Assembly (NCBI GenBank): GCA_022616575.1
Contig: JAKEEN010000026.1
Span: 1-7,843, forward strand
Length of the DNA stretch: 7,843 nucleotides
Direction: 5' to 3'
Source: Flammeovirgaceae bacterium
GTDB taxonomy: Bacteria > Bacteroidota > Bacteroidia > Cytophagales > Cyclobacteriaceae
The translations under genes and the position numbers were made by a program. Shown one piece after another: positions 5,950 to 7,843 of the stretch. The stretch's first letter is position 1, and each line of letters begins with the position of its first letter. The notes under the pieces are model-generated. The model had not been told where the DNA came from, ran no database searches, and saw nothing but the letters and a program-made list of their open reading frames with translations.

Positions 5950-7137
5950 ATGATGGACTATAGCCCTGAGGTTTTTTTAAACAACATTGCCCAGACTACC
6001 CCCTTTCCTTTTTTAATCCCTGTTGAACGCGCTGAAGGAATTTACCTTTATACTCCCGAGGGTAAGCGCTATACCGATCTTATTTCAGGAATTGCCGTAA
6101 GCAACATAGGCCATAGACATCCGCATGTAATCAATGCCATTCAATCACAACTTGAAAAGCACCTTCATGTGATGGTCTTTGGCGAATACATTCAATCAGC
6201 GTCAAACAGGCTTGCGAAGAAATTAACTGAATTGCTGCCCCCCTCACTCAACTGTACTTACTTTGTGAACTCAGGTACCGAAGCCAATGAAGGCGCGCTG
6301 AAATTGGCTAAGCGCTTTACCGGCAGAACAGAAATTATTTCATGTCGAAAATCATACCACGGCAGTACACATGGTTCGATGAGTGTATCAGGCAACGAAA
6401 TAAAAAAATATGCCTTCAGGCCTCTGCTTCCGGATGTGCGCTTTATTGACTTCAATAAAATGGAAGAGTTGGAAGCCATCACAGACCGAACGGCCTGTGT
6501 TATTATGGAAACGATTCAGGGCGATGCCGGAGTGCGTGTGCCTTCAAAATCATACATGAAGGCCGTACGGAAGAAATGCGATGAGACCGGGACGCTTCTG
6601 ATACTCGATGAAATTCAATGCGGTATGGGGCGCACGGGTACCCTCTTTGCCTTTGAACAGTTTGACATCGTGCCAGATATTCTGACTATAGCGAAAGCAT
6701 TTGGCGGTGGTTTACCAATCGGTGCTTTCATTGCTGATAAGAACCTGATGCAAACACTCACGCATGATCCGATGCTCGGCCATATCACTACCTTTGGTGG
6801 AAACCCTGTATGCTGTGCCTCGGCTTTAGCAACCTTAGAGGTAATCGAAAAAGAAAAACTGCTCGATCAGGTTGAAAAAAAAGGGAAGCTGATTGAAAAC
6901 TTATTGAAACACCCACTGATCAAGGAAGTCAGGCGCATTGGATTGATGTTCGCCATTGACTTTGATACACAGGAACGTGTGGAAAAGATTGTAAAATATG
7001 CCATGGACAAAGGTGTTATTACATTTTGGTTTCTCTCCCATCCCAACAGCTTTCGGATTGCCCCCCCGTTGACTATTACTGAAGAAGAAATCAAGGAATC
7101 ATGCCAGGTTATTGTAGAGGCTATTGATAGGAGTTAG
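5950..7137 (+). CDS. Class III PLP-dependent aminotransferase (acetylornithine/ornithine type)
   Basis: This cytoplasmic fold-type I enzyme transfers an amino group, typically from an omega-amine such as N-acetylornithine, ornithine or 4-aminobutyrate, to 2-oxoglutarate. It is full length at 395 residues. Visible features are the phosphate-binding S-G-T-E-A-N (108-113), Y136-H-G stacking on the cofactor, E187 in E-T-I-Q-G-D-A-G, D220-E-I-Q-C-G-M-G-R-T-G with D220 contacting the pyridine nitrogen, the PLP-binding K249 in T-I-A-K-A-F-G-G-G, and T281-F-G-G-N-P. The common E-P-x-Q-G-E-G-G motif reads E-T-I-Q-G-D-A-G here, so I do not assign argD or rocD. No arginine-pathway genes are nearby. The start is the ATG at 5950 or 5953, only 21 nt after a terminator. 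The stop codon lies in a tandem repeat. Confidence 0.94.
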   Translation: MMDYSPEVFLNNIAQTTPFPFLIPVERAEGIYLYTPEGKRYTDLISGIAVSNIGHRHPHVINAIQSQLEKHLHVMVFGEYIQSASNRLAKKLTELLPPSLNCTYFVNSGTEANEGALKLAKRFTGRTEIISCRKSYHGSTHGSMSVSGNEIKKYAFRPLLPDVRFIDFNKMEELEAITDRTACVIMETIQGDAGVRVPSKSYMKAVRKKCDETGTLLILDEIQCGMGRTGTLFAFEQFDIVPDILTIAKAFGGGLPIGAFIADKNLMQTLTHDPMLGHITTFGGNPVCCASALATLEVIEKEKLLDQVEKKGKLIENLLKHPLIKEVRRIGLMFAIDFDTQERVEKIVKYAMDKGVITFWFLSHPNSFRIAPPLTITEEEIKESCQVIVEAIDRS

Positions 7138-7193
7138 AAGTTAGAAGTTAGAAGTTAGAAGTTAGAAGTTAGAAGTTAGAAGTTAGAAGTTAG
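7132..7193. repeat. Tandem 7-bp repeat AGTTAGA, eight perfect copies
   Basis: Eight exact copies of AGTTAGA run from 7132 to 7187, and a ninth (AGTTAG, then G instead of A) ends the array. The first copy contains the aminotransferase stop codon TAG. Degenerate heptads continue as agatgag, gagacgg and gagatga to 7215. Because 7 is not a multiple of 3, three units place TAG in every forward frame and TAA in every reverse frame. Confidence 0.97.
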
Positions 7194-7215
7194 GAGATGA
7201 GGAGACGGGAGATGA

Positions 7216-7256
7216 AAATACGTAAGCACATCAACATATTAGCACATTGACACATT
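7216..7256. repeat. Low-complexity CACATT-rich leader
   Basis: Between the heptad array and the next ATG the sequence is built from variants of CACAT/CACATT (for example TTAGCACATT and GACACATT, 8 bp apart). It extends the simple-repeat character of the whole intergenic gap. No promoter or ribosome binding site is clear in it. Confidence 0.5.
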
Positions 7257-7843
7257 ATGAGTAGTAACTTTGATATCAAACCTCAGCGCTTCGACCGCCT
7301 CGATTATATCTACAAATTGTTTGTAGTGATTGCGCTATCCATTACGGCTACAATGTTGGCCAGTGACATTATTATCCCTATCCTCATTTCTGCCTTTTTA
7401 TCGGTGGTATTATTACCGGTGGTAAACCGACTGGAGAAAAAATTATCGCTTACCCTTTCAGTTACTATCGTGCTGATTTTCACCTTTATTCTTTTTGCGG
7501 GAAGTATGTGGATCATCGGGAAGCAACTGGCTAACCTCGTTCAAGACCTACCTGATTTGCAAACCCGATTTGAAGCGTTTGTCAACAAGACCAGCGATCA
7601 GATTGAACTCACGCTTGGATTTAGTGCTAAAGAACAAACACAGCTATTAAAAGACGGCTTAACCGCTGCAAGCTCCTACCTAACCAATTTGGTTGTCTCA
7701 ACTACCAACACACTTTCATTACTTGTTCAAATCCCGATTTATATTTTCCTGTTTTTGATCTACCGGGATAAATTCCGTGATTTTTTTGTAAGTCTGCTCC
7801 CATCCGATGACGCTTTAGGTTGGAAAAAAGATATTGAAAATGT
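7257..7843 (+). CDS. AI-2E transporter family (PerM/YdiK-like) membrane protein, 3' truncated
   Basis: The first 195 codons are present and the gene runs off the window. Residues 20-40 and 40-56 form two closely spaced hydrophobic helices, and 66-88 a third. A soluble, mostly helical section (about 90-150) follows, with the Q-L-A-N-L-V-Q-D-L-P-D-L pattern common in this family, then another membrane helix at about 155-170 ending I-Y-R-D-K-F-R. This order matches the N-terminal half of AI-2E transporter (formerly UPF0118) proteins, which are usually 340-380 residues long. Members include efflux pumps and Na+/H+ antiporters, so autoinducer transport should not be assumed. The ATG at 7257 follows directly on the repeat-rich gap. 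It could be co-transcribed with the aminotransferase, since no terminator separates them. Confidence 0.92.
   Translation, partial: MSSNFDIKPQRFDRLDYIYKLFVVIALSITATMLASDIIIPILISAFLSVVLLPVVNRLEKKLSLTLSVTIVLIFTFILFAGSMWIIGKQLANLVQDLPDLQTRFEAFVNKTSDQIELTLGFSAKEQTQLLKDGLTAASSYLTNLVVSTTNTLSLLVQIPIYIFLFLIYRDKFRDFFVSLLPSDDALGWKKDIEN

Noticed and set aside
5751..5951. Minus-strand frames under the small genes, the aminotransferase and the transporter.
   Set aside because: They are shadows of recognised plus-strand genes or terminators, with no family motifs or upstream signals.
7132..7193. A CRISPR array or attachment site at the tandem repeat.
   Set aside because: The repeats are 7 bp and contiguous, without spacers. 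No Cas gene, integrase or tRNA is nearby.

Overview
The window looks like chromosomal DNA of a Bacteroidota bacterium, probably from the Cytophagales. This is inferred from moderate G+C, start codons without clear Shine-Dalgarno sequences, Bacteroidota-type promoters (TTTG, about 19 nt, then TAnnTTTG), and the style of the proteins. No rRNA, tRNA, CRISPR array, insertion sequence or phage gene is visible.

Layout. Positions 1-555 hold no convincing gene but are dense in hairpins: a terminator-like hairpin, an 11-bp hairpin, a pair of imperfect direct repeats bracketing two further hairpins, and an intrinsic terminator whose T-run abuts the start codon of mtgA. mtgA (556-1263) encodes a membrane-anchored GT51 peptidoglycan glycosyltransferase. 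It converges with, and overlaps by 21 bp, a small unrecognised minus-strand gene (1243-1545). The glycolytic gene gap (1790-2788) follows, with its own promoter and a strong terminator, and appears monocistronic.

Next comes a likely operon: a membrane J-domain/TPR protein (2907-4097), a TerB-like all-helical protein (4139-4576) and an exported NTF2-like protein (4626-5105). The J-domain and TerB-like pair resembles the two halves of DjlA split into two neighbouring genes.

At 5256-5848 lie two small tandem paralogous genes for basic proteins. Each has an N-terminal hydrophobic export or anchor segment and a shared Y-x-N-A-C-x2-L-x-K-K-H-S-Q-x-E-N core containing the protein's only cysteine. 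Both start codons are preceded by nearly the same leader ending in AAAGACCCC. I do not recognise this family, and it is the best candidate here for something undescribed. A strong terminator closes the pair.

The right end carries a class III PLP-dependent aminotransferase (5950-7137) and the first 195 codons of an AI-2E transporter-family membrane protein (7257 to the window edge). They are separated by a tandem 7-bp repeat (AGTTAGA, eight perfect copies) that begins inside the aminotransferase stop region. A degenerate 7-bp array of related sequence sits in the same position after the TerB-like gene.

Overall this is mostly housekeeping and cell-envelope DNA. The unusual parts are the small-protein pair, the heptad arrays, the split DjlA-like layout and the hairpin-rich region before mtgA.
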